A DNA stretch of 64,000 nucleotides from an uncultured Agathobacter sp. (lineage in GTDB: Bacteria > Bacillota > Clostridia > Lachnospirales > Lachnospiraceae): positions 186,001-250,000 of the forward strand of contig CAKRNE010000002.1 of assembly GCA_934365945.1 (NCBI GenBank), written 5' to 3'. The notes under the pieces are model-generated. The model was not told the DNA's origin and ran no database searches. It was given only the letters and a program-made list of their open reading frames with translations. Shown here in pieces: positions 27,375 to 35,881 of the stretch; the first letter of the stretch is position 1, and the number at the start of each line of letters is the position of its first letter. The translations under genes and the position numbers were made by a program.

Positions 27375-28730
27375 ATGAAAGGAACATCTTTTAGAAACAA
27401 ATTAATAATTACATTTTTGGGAGCAGATTTAGTTATATTGTTAACAATAATTCAAACTTATATGTTTTCAAATAATCAGCTTAAGGCAGATGATCCGGTA
27501 AAATATACACAGAATTATCATGTATTTCTGGGAATTGTATTTTTTGGATCTATTGTATTTATGGGGTTTACCACAATATACTTTTTAAGAGGCTTCAGAA
27601 AGGGCTTTAATAAAATAAGTGAGGTAACACATGAGCTTATCGCAGGAAATCTTGATGTGGATATGGGCGAGATAAAGAATGACGAGTTTGGCAGACTGAA
27701 AAAAGATTATCAAAAGCTTATAGAAGCACAGAAGGAAGAGTTAAAGCTTGCTGAGGCCGTTGCGAACGGAGATTTGACAGTTACGATTGTCCCAAGAAGT
27801 GATAAGGATATGCTTGGATATGCACTTCAAAAGATGGTTGAGCAGAATTTGAATGCACTTTCAAACATCAATGAATCAGCATATCAGGTTATGACAAGCT
27901 CTTCACAGGTGGCGAGTGCAAGCGAGGCACTGGCACAGGGTTCAACAGAGCAGGCGAGTGCAATCGAGCAGATTACATCTTCAATTACAGATATTGCAGA
28001 GAAGACAAAGGTTAATGCGACAAATGCAACAGAGGCATCAGACCTCATGCACAGTGCAATTGATTATGTGAGCAGGGGAAATGAGCAGATGGAAGGCATG
28101 ATGAATGCCATGGATGATATTAATAAATCATCAGAGAGCATATCAAAGATAATTAAAGTGATTGATGACATTGCATTCCAGACAAATATTTTAGCACTTA
28201 ATGCAGCAGTTGAGGCGGCAAGAGCTGGTGATGCCGGAAAAGGCTTTGCGGTTGTTGCTGAGGAGGTCAGAAATCTTGCTGCAAAGAGTGCTCAGGCTGC
28301 AGCAGAAACAGCAGAGCTTATCGAAAGCTCGATTGTAAAGGTTGAAGCGGGCTCTAAGATTGCAGACGATACTGCAAAGGCACTGGTATCAATTACAGAT
28401 GGCGTGACACAGAGTGAGAAGATTGTCAACAATATTGCAGAGGCATCAAATTATCAGGCAACTGCCGTAGCACAGATTAATCAGGCAATCAATCAGGTAT
28501 CTCAGGTAGTACAGACTAACTCAGCTACAAGTGAGGAGTGTGCAGCTGCAAGCGGAGAGCTTTCAGGCCAGGCCATTCATATGAGAGACATGATTTCAAT
28601 TTATAATCTTGGAGAGTCTTCAGGTCAGGGGCAGATTGCTGCGCCTGAAACCAGAGCGGAAAAAATACATATGCAGAGTAATCCAAATGAGCAGATAATT
28701 TCACTTGGAGAGGGAAACGGTAAGTATTAG
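27375..28730 (+). CDS. Methyl-accepting chemotaxis protein with minimal extracellular loop
   Basis: 451 residues. TM1 (about 9-31) and TM2 (about 48-72) are separated by only some 16 residues, so there is no real extracellular sensor. HAMP segments follow (about 73-145), then the signalling coiled coil with the intact tip ([20 protein letters not shown]). Receptors of this form usually sense membrane state or internal conditions, or rely on partners. Stop-to-start spacing to cheW is three bases. It probably works with the CheA encoded just upstream. Confidence 0.93.
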   Translation: MKGTSFRNKLIITFLGADLVILLTIIQTYMFSNNQLKADDPVKYTQNYHVFLGIVFFGSIVFMGFTTIYFLRGFRKGFNKISEVTHELIAGNLDVDMGEIKNDEFGRLKKDYQKLIEAQKEELKLAEAVANGDLTVTIVPRSDKDMLGYALQKMVEQNLNALSNINESAYQVMTSSSQVASASEALAQGSTEQASAIEQITSSITDIAEKTKVNATNATEASDLMHSAIDYVSRGNEQMEGMMNAMDDINKSSESISKIIKVIDDIAFQTNILALNAAVEAARAGDAGKGFAVVAEEVRNLAAKSAQAAAETAELIESSIVKVEAGSKIADDTAKALVSITDGVTQSEKIVNNIAEASNYQATAVAQINQAINQVSQVVQTNSATSEECAAASGELSGQAIHMRDMISIYNLGESSGQGQIAAPETRAEKIHMQSNPNEQIISLGEGNGKY

Positions 28731-28757
28731 TTTATGTAATAAGTGCAGAGGATTTAT

Positions 28758-31517
28758 ATGTACAGTCAGAACAGACGAAAGGACAACACGGAAAAAATTA
28801 TACTCATAATGCTGGTCATAAATTATTCTTTTATGATTTTTAGTGCATTAAAGCTCAAATGGAGTACATGGTTACCGACATTTATGGTAGCAGTGGCAGC
28901 AGTCTCTGTTGTTTCATATGTTGGGCGCTATTTTGATTATGAGGGCAGGGCTAAGCTTAATTCCATCCTGATAGTAGTCTGTTTTGTGCTGTATTCTATG
29001 CATACAGGCGATATTGGTTCGATAATAGTGCCTTTTATTGCACAGACAGTGCTTATTGGATTTTATGATATAGACGGTATCCTTTTATACAATACGATTG
29101 CGTTATCGGTGATTGTTTTTTATCATGCAGTCATACTCAAATCCATTACCTTATCCTCAGTAGATGATATATATAATAATCTTGTACCTATAGGCAACGC
29201 ATATCTGGTGATTTTTTATATACATTTGCTGGGCATCAGAAGGCGAAGACGCGACAAAAGACTGGGCCAGGTTGAAAAAGAGCTTAAAGAGGCTGAACAA
29301 AGTAAGGATGATTTTATGGCAAATGTCAGCCATGAAATACGTACACCTATTAATTCTATAAACGGCATGAGTGAGATTATGCTGCAGAACAATCCTGACG
29401 AAAAAACCAGGCTTAAAGTGGAAAATATACAGATGTCCTGCAAAAGATTAAATTCCCTGGTGGATGATCTCATCGATTTTTCGGATTTAAGAACAGGAAA
29501 ATATGAGATTAATGTATCGAAATACAGTGTTGATTCTCTGATTAACGATATAGTGGAATTTGCATATGTACTCAGAAAGAATAAAGATATTGAGATAATT
29601 GCAGATTGTGACAGCACAATACCATGTGAACTGTTTGGTGATGAGGCTAAGATAAAAAGAGTTGTTTACAATATTATAGGCAATGCAGCAAAATTCACGA
29701 GTATAGGCTGTATAGCGATAAAAATCGGCTACAGAAGAGAGTTTTACGGAATTAATCTGGTGATTACGGTCAAGGATACCGGAATAGGTATGGATAAGCA
29801 CAATATTGAGAAAATATTTTCAAGCTTTAATCAGGCTGATACAAAGAGAAACCGACAGGAAGGCGGAGTGGGCCTTGGTCTTCCTATTGCAAGAGCAATT
29901 ATTGAGCAGATGAACGGAACTATAACTGTAAGCAGTGAGCCGGCGGTGGGAAGTGAATTCAAGGTGGTAATACCTCAGAAGGTAGCAAACCAGGAGCCTG
30001 TTATTTCTGCTGAGTTTGATACTGATGAAAATGTGCTTGCATATCTGGATATGGAGCAGTTCCATCTCATACAAATGAGAGATGAGTATAAAGCTGCAAT
30101 AGACAATATGTCAAAAAATCTTAAGATACCTATGCATATGTGTCACAATCTGGCCGAATTTAAGCGAAGGGTCGAATTGAACAGATATACTCATTTTTTT
30201 ATAAGCTATGCAGAGTATAGCGAAGATAAAAAATATTTCAATGAGCTGGCCGATAAAGAAAACAATGTGATAGTTGTCATTGACAGAGAGCAGGAGGAGA
30301 AAATAGAATCAGACAGCATAATAAAGCTTATGAAGCCTTTATATGTTTTTTCCGCAGCAATGGCTCTTCTTGGAAAAATGGATGAAGGAAGAAATAGTAT
30401 CTCGACAGACAATTATGACAAATTTACGGCACCACAGGCCAGGGTGCTTGTGGTGGATGATGACAAGCTGAATCTGAATGTGGCTGTAGGGCTGCTTAAG
30501 ACCTTTGAGATTGAGGCCGATACCGCATTAAGTGGTGAAGAGGCACTGAAAATGGCTGACTCAGAAAAATATGATATTATATTTCTGGATCATATGATGC
30601 CTGATATGGATGGGATAGAGACCTTCAGACGTCTTAGAAAAAAGAACGGATTTTATTTTAAGGAGGTTCCGGTTATTGCACTTACAGCTAATACCGTACT
30701 GGGTGCCAGGGAAATGTTTTTAGAAGAGGGTTTTGAGAATTTTCTGCCAAAGCCGGTTGAAATGTCCGAGCTTAAGAAAATACTGAAAACGTATTTAACG
30801 GCAGATAAAATAATCGTGGGAGATTCTTTTGCCGGAAAAGAAACTGACAGCATTAAAACCGTACAGGCGAAAGAACAGCCGTCACAAATCAAACTGGCTG
30901 ATTTTATAGATTTTAAGCAGGGAATTTTGTATTGTGGCTCAAGAGAAAATCTTATGAAAATTTTGAAGGTACATATAGAAAATGGCGATAGTACGTTAGA
31001 TAAAATAAAACAGGCATACGAAAATGACGATTGGAAAAACTATGTCATTTATGTGCATGGTCTTAAAAGTTCAATGAAAAGTGTCGGTATCAATAAGCTG
31101 TCGGATATGGCAAAAAATCTTGAGCTCGCAGGAAAAAAGGATGATACAGCTTACATAAAAGATAATAATGATGCTTTTGTCAGTGAGTATATACGTGTTT
31201 TAGATGGGCTTAAGGAGATGTTCAAAGATGATAAATATGAGAAGACACAAAGGGCTTTGACACAGCTTACAAGCATACAGTCCGATGAGCTCAGTGCCAT
31301 TTACAGTGCGTTTGAGGAAGCTGTTTATTCTTTTGATGAAAATAACATGCTGCATATAATAAATGATTTAAACGGCTGCTCTTATGGTCAGGTGGTACTG
31401 GCTGACAGAACAGGTCAGGTTGAGCAGAAAATAAAAAATTCTGATTACATGTCTGCACTTGATATGCTAAAGAAAATTATTGATGAATTGCTATTGGAAG
31501 GTGATGATAATGCCTAA
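28758..31517 (+). CDS. Hybrid sensor histidine kinase (TM-HisKA-HATPase-pseudoREC-REC-Hpt)
   Basis: 919 residues from the ATG at 28758, chosen for the GCAGAGGA site before it. Five or six membrane helices fill 12-160, then a basic patch (RRRRRDKR) and coiled coil lead to HisKA with His192 (SHEIRTPIN), HATPase (DTGIGM 340-345), a receiver-like segment without phospho-site (about 415-545), a true receiver with Asp611 (LDHMMP) and an Hpt with His767 (YVHGLKSSM). It resembles the kinase at 9157 in overall plan. Its last codons overlap the start of the DegV-fused kinase, so the two are translationally coupled. Confidence 0.91.
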   Translation: MYSQNRRKDNTEKIILIMLVINYSFMIFSALKLKWSTWLPTFMVAVAAVSVVSYVGRYFDYEGRAKLNSILIVVCFVLYSMHTGDIGSIIVPFIAQTVLIGFYDIDGILLYNTIALSVIVFYHAVILKSITLSSVDDIYNNLVPIGNAYLVIFYIHLLGIRRRRRDKRLGQVEKELKEAEQSKDDFMANVSHEIRTPINSINGMSEIMLQNNPDEKTRLKVENIQMSCKRLNSLVDDLIDFSDLRTGKYEINVSKYSVDSLINDIVEFAYVLRKNKDIEIIADCDSTIPCELFGDEAKIKRVVYNIIGNAAKFTSIGCIAIKIGYRREFYGINLVITVKDTGIGMDKHNIEKIFSSFNQADTKRNRQEGGVGLGLPIARAIIEQMNGTITVSSEPAVGSEFKVVIPQKVANQEPVISAEFDTDENVLAYLDMEQFHLIQMRDEYKAAIDNMSKNLKIPMHMCHNLAEFKRRVELNRYTHFFISYAEYSEDKKYFNELADKENNVIVVIDREQEEKIESDSIIKLMKPLYVFSAAMALLGKMDEGRNSISTDNYDKFTAPQARVLVVDDDKLNLNVAVGLLKTFEIEADTALSGEEALKMADSEKYDIIFLDHMMPDMDGIETFRRLRKKNGFYFKEVPVIALTANTVLGAREMFLEEGFENFLPKPVEMSELKKILKTYLTADKIIVGDSFAGKETDSIKTVQAKEQPSQIKLADFIDFKQGILYCGSRENLMKILKVHIENGDSTLDKIKQAYENDDWKNYVIYVHGLKSSMKSVGINKLSDMAKNLELAGKKDDTAYIKDNNDAFVSEYIRVLDGLKEMFKDDKYEKTQRALTQLTSIQSDELSAIYSAFEEAVYSFDENNMLHIINDLNGCSYGQVVLADRTGQVEQKIKNSDYMSALDMLKKIIDELLLEGDDNA

Positions 31518-34179
31518 AAACGTCACGGAATACAATATAAGGGAAAAACTTTTAAAAAAGCTGATTGATATCGGAGTGATAATGTGCTTTTTTGGGATGA
31601 TAGAGCAGATTGTTGTACAGCCATGTATTAAATCAATCATGTTGATGGTGATATTATTAGTTTCGCTGATAATAGGTCATATTTTGTCTTCTAAACTTAA
31701 CAGAACAGACCTGGCTGCGATTGTCATTGGTGTGGCTGCGATATATGTTGTATTTCCACTTATGTATTTTAACAATGGTGGGATTATGGGCGGTGCACCT
31801 GTGTGGTTTGTGCTGGGAATATTTTACATTATAGGTATCTTTGATGGGATAAAAATGTATTTGTTTCTTATTCTGGCTATAATGGATGATATTGCTGTTT
31901 ATCTGATAGGATACAAATATCCAAAGCTTATAATACCGATAGAATCAAATTTTCTTGCTGTATTAGATTCATTATTTGCAATTGTATTTATTGGAATATT
32001 TCTTGGAATGATTATGAAGTTTCAATTGAAATCCTACAGCAAGGCGAGAGAAATAGCTATATATCAGAAAAATGAAACTGAAAAAATCAGTGCTTCAAGA
32101 AGTAGGCTTTTTGCAAATATGAGCCATGAAATACGTACGCCTATAAATACTATAATTGGTCTTGATGAAATGATATTGAGGGATGACACGATTTCGGATG
32201 AGGTGGCAGAAAATGCTGCTGTAATACAAAATGCAGGAATAATGCTGCTTTCTCTGGTAAATGATATCCTTGATTTTTCGCAGATTGAGAATAAAAAAAT
32301 GCGTATATATGATGTTAGTTATAATACACAGGAAATGTTTAGCGAGCTTATATCTGTTATAAGGAACAGGATTGAATCAAAGGGGCTGGCATTTTATGTA
32401 AATATAGGGCATACGCTGCCGTCTGTTTTGTGTGGCGATCCTAAGAGAATAAAGCAGGTGCTTTTGAATATTCTCGTAAATGCTGCCAAATATACGAAAG
32501 AGGGAAGTGTTACGCTCACAGCAAACTCTGAGATTATATCTGATAAGAGGTGTAAAATAACTGTTTCCGTTGCAGATACCGGAATTGGCATAAAAAAGGA
32601 GGTAATAGACAGCATTTTTGACAGTTTTTCGCGTGCTGACAGCTCTGAGGTTAACAGAATTGAGGGAACCGGGCTTGGTCTGTCTATCTGTAAACAGCTT
32701 ATGGATTTGATGGGCGGAGAGATAACGGTGGACAGTATATACACAAAGGGGTCAGTTTTTTCCATTGTTTTAGAGCAGGATATTATTGATGGCAGTCCGA
32801 TTGGAAATATAGATTTTCTTGCAAAAAAAGAGGGAGAGCATACCAAATTCAGGCATCTTTTTGAGGCTCCGGATGTCAGAGTTTTAGTGGTAGACGATAA
32901 TGATGCATCACGTATGGTTACGGTGAAGCTGTTAAGAGGGACAAAGGTGCAGATTGATGAGGCAAATTCAGCTTTGGAGGCTTTGAATCTGACCTGCCAG
33001 AAGTATTATAACATTATTTTGCTTGATTATATGATGCCGGAAATAAACGGTGTAGAGGCCTTGCAGAAGATTAAACAGCAGGAAAACGGTCTGTGCAGAG
33101 GCTCACAGGTATTACTAATGACTGCAGAAGGTGAGAGAAATGTTATCAATGATATAATGCAGGAGGGATTTGACGGTTATATAGAAAAGCCGCTTGAGGG
33201 AAACAGGCTTGAAGCATCCATAATGTCTCATATTCCTAATGAATTTTTGGAATACTGTATTGATACACACTATGTGTCTGAAAAGAGTCTTGCAGGGGAT
33301 ATGCAGGAGAAAGCAGATGTATTGAAGAAAAAGCTGATAATAACAACGGACTGTGTATGTGATATTCCAATCGAAGAGGCAAAGAGCATGTCTGTAAAGC
33401 AGGTATATCAGTATATAAATACACCCGGCGGACGTTTTAAGGATACGGTTGAAATAGGAATTGACAATATCTCTGATATGATTTTGAATGACAGAAAAAA
33501 GATATCAGTCTCAGCGGTCAGCGTGGAGGATTATGAAGACTTCTTCGCAACAAGGCTTACCGAGGCAAAGGAGATTATTCATATATCAGTGGCGATGAAT
33601 TTGGGCAAAAGCTACTATAATGCGTCGAATGCTGCCAAATGCTTTGGCAGTGTAAATGTTGTTAATTCGGGACAGCTGTCCTGTGGAATGAGAATTGTAT
33701 TAAAGTATGCAGCACAGAAATTAAGTGAGGGTGCAGATGCGAAGGAAGTTATTACAATGATCAACAGCATTCAGGGAAGAATTAAGGCAGAATTTCTGCT
33801 TGACAGTATAGAACCGTTTTATGAAAATGGTTTTGTGGGTAAAAGAAAAAAGATAATATTTGAAGCCTTAAATCTTCACCCGATACTTGTAGTCAAAAGA
33901 AGCTCTCTTCACATTAGAAGCTTTATGGTCGGAGATTTTGATAAGGCAAGAGTTCGCTTTGTGAAAAGGACGGTTAAGAAGCTTAAGGGCAGGCAGATAT
34001 CGGATATAAACATATCGCATTCAGGTATTCCTGTAAAAGAACAGGAGCTCATAGCAGCTATAATAGAAAAAAATGTAAATTGCGATGATTTTGTTATAGA
34101 AAAATCATCAGTAACCAATGCGTGTATTTCAGGTCCCGGAACGATAGGTATTGCTACATATATTGATAAACAAAAATAA
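31510..34179 (+). CDS. Hybrid histidine kinase fused to a DegV-type lipid-binding domain
   Basis: 889 residues from the ATG at 31510, preceded by GGAAGGTGATG and overlapping the previous gene by eight bases. Membrane helices fill about 20-170; HisKA has His206 (SHEIRTPIN), HATPase has DTGIGI (356-361) and a GTGLGL lid, and the receiver has Asp506 (LDYMMP) with Lys560. Where the sister kinases have an Hpt, this one has a full-length DegV fold (607-885): TTDCVCDIP start, ISVAMNLGKSYYNA in place of the usual ISSGLSGTYQSA, the RIKAEFLLDSIEPFYENG helix, NLHPILVVK, and SGPGTIGIATY at the end. DegV proteins bind a fatty acid. The fusion suggests lipid-linked output or feedback; that is inference. 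Confidence 0.88.
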   Translation: MPKNVTEYNIREKLLKKLIDIGVIMCFFGMIEQIVVQPCIKSIMLMVILLVSLIIGHILSSKLNRTDLAAIVIGVAAIYVVFPLMYFNNGGIMGGAPVWFVLGIFYIIGIFDGIKMYLFLILAIMDDIAVYLIGYKYPKLIIPIESNFLAVLDSLFAIVFIGIFLGMIMKFQLKSYSKAREIAIYQKNETEKISASRSRLFANMSHEIRTPINTIIGLDEMILRDDTISDEVAENAAVIQNAGIMLLSLVNDILDFSQIENKKMRIYDVSYNTQEMFSELISVIRNRIESKGLAFYVNIGHTLPSVLCGDPKRIKQVLLNILVNAAKYTKEGSVTLTANSEIISDKRCKITVSVADTGIGIKKEVIDSIFDSFSRADSSEVNRIEGTGLGLSICKQLMDLMGGEITVDSIYTKGSVFSIVLEQDIIDGSPIGNIDFLAKKEGEHTKFRHLFEAPDVRVLVVDDNDASRMVTVKLLRGTKVQIDEANSALEALNLTCQKYYNIILLDYMMPEINGVEALQKIKQQENGLCRGSQVLLMTAEGERNVINDIMQEGFDGYIEKPLEGNRLEASIMSHIPNEFLEYCIDTHYVSEKSLAGDMQEKADVLKKKLIITTDCVCDIPIEEAKSMSVKQVYQYINTPGGRFKDTVEIGIDNISDMILNDRKKISVSAVSVEDYEDFFATRLTEAKEIIHISVAMNLGKSYYNASNAAKCFGSVNVVNSGQLSCGMRIVLKYAAQKLSEGADAKEVITMINSIQGRIKAEFLLDSIEPFYENGFVGKRKKIIFEALNLHPILVVKRSSLHIRSFMVGDFDKARVRFVKRTVKKLKGRQISDINISHSGIPVKEQELIAAIIEKNVNCDDFVIEKSSVTNACISGPGTIGIATYIDKQK

Positions 34180-34258
34180 AGTATGTAGCTCATCTTTGTA
34201 AAAATATAACAAATTTTATTTATCCGGAAAAAAACTGTAAAAAATATTTGGATTTATC

Positions 34259-34286
34259 TTGACAAATCCGGATATTTTGATAAAAT
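34259..34286 (+). promoter_or_regulatory. Sigma-A type promoter of rpsU
   Basis: Consensus TTGACA (34259-34264), 16-base spacer and TAAAAT (34281-34286), about 80 bases before the rpsU start. The spacer contains the self-complementary ATCCGGAT. Confidence 0.7.
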
Positions 34287-34364
34287 ACATGTTAGTGCAA
34301 TTAAGTATAGATACCTAACAGTTGATGCACAATACACAACTGGAGGGAGGTTAGGTTTTAGGTT

Positions 34365-34541
34365 ATGTCTAGTGTAATAGTTAAAGAAAACGAGACTTTA
34401 GATAGCGCATTACGCAGATTCAAGAGAAACTGTGCAAAAGCAGGCATCCAGCAGGAGATCCGTAAGCGTGAGCATTACGAGAAACCAAGCGTAAAGCGTA
34501 AGAAGAAATCTGAAGCAGCTAGAAAAAGAAAATACAATTAA
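34365..34541 (+). CDS. rpsU: 30S ribosomal protein S21
   Basis: 58 residues: [20 protein letters not shown] start, then a basic helical body ending [13 protein letters not shown], the standard bS21 pattern. S21 sits on the 30S platform beside the 3' end of 16S rRNA and helps start translation. The strongest purine-rich site, GGAGGGAGG (34342-34350), lies 14 bases from the ATG, unusually far; a weak AGG lies two bases before the ATG. The gene has its own promoter and terminator, so it is a single unit. Confidence 0.96.
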   Translation: MSSVIVKENETLDSALRRFKRNCAKAGIQQEIRKREHYEKPSVKRKKKSEAARKRKYN

Positions 34542-34551
34542 TGTATTAGAG

Positions 34552-34578
34552 AGGACTACCGCGTGCGGTAGTTCTTTT
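34552..34578 (+). terminator. Rho-independent terminator after rpsU
   Basis: GC-rich hairpin (left arm 34552-34561, right arm 34566-34575, one G-U pair, four-base loop) followed by a T run, ten bases after the stop codon. Confidence 0.85.
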
Positions 34579-34615
34579 GTTATGTGTTAACATAATTTAA
34601 TAATAAAAATTTAAT

Positions 34616-34644
34616 TTGCATATTTGCATTATTGCTAGTAAAAT
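34616..34644 (+). promoter_or_regulatory. Probable promoter of the His-rich CobW GTPase
   Basis: TTGCAT (34616-34621), 17-base spacer and TAAAAT (34639-34644), 33 bases before the start codon. A TGCA-TATT-TGCA repeat spans the -35 and the start of the spacer and could be an operator. Confidence 0.55.
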
Positions 34645-34677
34645 AGGACTTAGTGAAAAGAAAAGGAGTGAATTACA

Positions 34678-35805
34678 ATGACAAAAATTGACATTATTTC
34701 AGGTTTCCTTGGAGCTGGAAAGACTACATTTATCAAGAAAATGATAGATGAAGCTTTTAAGGGTGAGCAGATCGTTCTCATAGAGAATGAGTTCGGTGAG
34801 GTTGGTATAGACGGTGGCTTTTTAAAGGACGCCGGTATCCAGATTACAGAGATGAACTCAGGCTGCATCTGCTGTTCACTGGTTGGTGATTTTGGTAAGA
34901 ACTTAAATGAGGTTATTACAAAGTATCATCCTGACCGTATCTTAATCGAGCCTTCCGGCGTGGGTAAATTATCAGATGTCATGAAATCAGTTATAGATAT
35001 TGAAAAAGAGCAGCCGGTCAAGCTCAATGCTCTTGTTACTGTGGTAAATGCACTTAAGGCAAGCAAGCAGATGAAGGCCTTTGGTGAGTTCTTCAACAAT
35101 CAGATAGAGTATGCTACAACAGTTATCTTAAGCCGCAGCCAGAATGCTACACCTGAGCAGCTTGAGTTCTGTGTAAAGCAGATTCAGGCATTAAATCCAA
35201 AGGCTTCAGTTATCACTACTGACTGGGATGCTATTAAAGGAGAGCAGATACTAAAGACAATGGAGGGTCAGGACAATCTTGAGATGAAGGTGCTTGCAGA
35301 GGCACGTCATGCACAGGATGAGGCTGAGCATCATCACCATCATCATGACCACGACGAGCATGACCACGACGAGCACGAGCACCATCACGATCACGACGAG
35401 CACGAGCACCATCACGATCACGATGAGCATGAGCACCACCACGACCATGACGAGCATGAGCATCATCACGAGCATGGCGAGGGCTGCACATGTGGCTGTC
35501 ATGACCATGATCATGAGCACGGACATCATCATGCTGACGATGTATTTACAAGCTGGGGCAAGGAGACTCCTCACAAGTTTGAGCGTGCTAAGCTCGAGGA
35601 AATTCTTAAGCAGTTTGTAGAGGATGACAAGATTCTTCGTTCAAAGGGCATGGTAGAGGGAACAGACGGCAAGTGGATTTACTTTGATATGGTTCCGGGC
35701 GAGTATGAGATTCGTGACGGAGAGCCTGACTATACAGGACGTATCGTTGTTATCGGAACAGATATCCACGAGCACGAGCTTGAAGAGCTCTTCGGACTTG
35801 CTTAA
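34678..35805 (+). CDS. CobW/ZNG-type metallochaperone GTPase with His-rich repeat
   Basis: 375 residues. G3E GTPase: P-loop SGFLGAGKTT (8-17), metal-binding CICC (Cys63, 65, 66), an EPSGVG switch and a C-terminal CobW domain (about 296-375). Between them lies a His/Asp/Glu-rich stretch (about 218-290) built of four 9-residue repeats, followed by CTCGC and more histidines. CobW-family proteins hand metals, often zinc, to target enzymes using GTP; the His-rich stretch would store or capture metal. AGGAGTG precedes the ATG. Metal identity is inferred. A second CobW-type gene follows after 76 bases. Confidence 0.92.
   Translation: MTKIDIISGFLGAGKTTFIKKMIDEAFKGEQIVLIENEFGEVGIDGGFLKDAGIQITEMNSGCICCSLVGDFGKNLNEVITKYHPDRILIEPSGVGKLSDVMKSVIDIEKEQPVKLNALVTVVNALKASKQMKAFGEFFNNQIEYATTVILSRSQNATPEQLEFCVKQIQALNPKASVITTDWDAIKGEQILKTMEGQDNLEMKVLAEARHAQDEAEHHHHHHDHDEHDHDEHEHHHDHDEHEHHHDHDEHEHHHDHDEHEHHHEHGEGCTCGCHDHDHEHGHHHADDVFTSWGKETPHKFERAKLEEILKQFVEDDKILRSKGMVEGTDGKWIYFDMVPGEYEIRDGEPDYTGRIVVIGTDIHEHELEELFGLA
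35371..35478. repeat. Four tandem 27-base repeats coding for a His-rich segment
   Basis: Exact 27-base period at 35371, 35398, 35425 and 35452. Units 1 and 2 differ at one base; units 3 and 4 have drifted mostly at third positions, keeping the 9-residue pattern of DEHEHHHDH type. The silent drift points to selection on the protein, and the identity of units 1 and 2 to a recent duplication. Confidence 0.9.
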
Positions 35806-35813
35806 GTATATTT

Positions 35814-35847
35814 GTAACTATTCAGTTACTTATATTTTAATAGTTAC
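35814..35847. promoter_or_regulatory. Inverted repeat between the two CobW-type genes
   Basis: GTAACTATT (35814-35822) and AATAGTTAC (35839-35847) form a perfect 9-base inverted repeat, with a third AGTTAC copy inside the loop. No T run follows, so an operator or a processing site is more likely than a terminator. Confidence 0.4.
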
Positions 35848-35881
35848 ACATTAACACAATGATCAGAAAGGAACTAACAAA

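Noticed and set aside
35234-35620. Several overlapping open frames of 85-110 codons on both strands
   Set aside because: They are produced by the His-rich tandem repeat of the CobW gene, which keeps all frames open. Their products are simple repeats of Arg/His, Val/Met or Thr/Ile and have no ribosome-binding sites.
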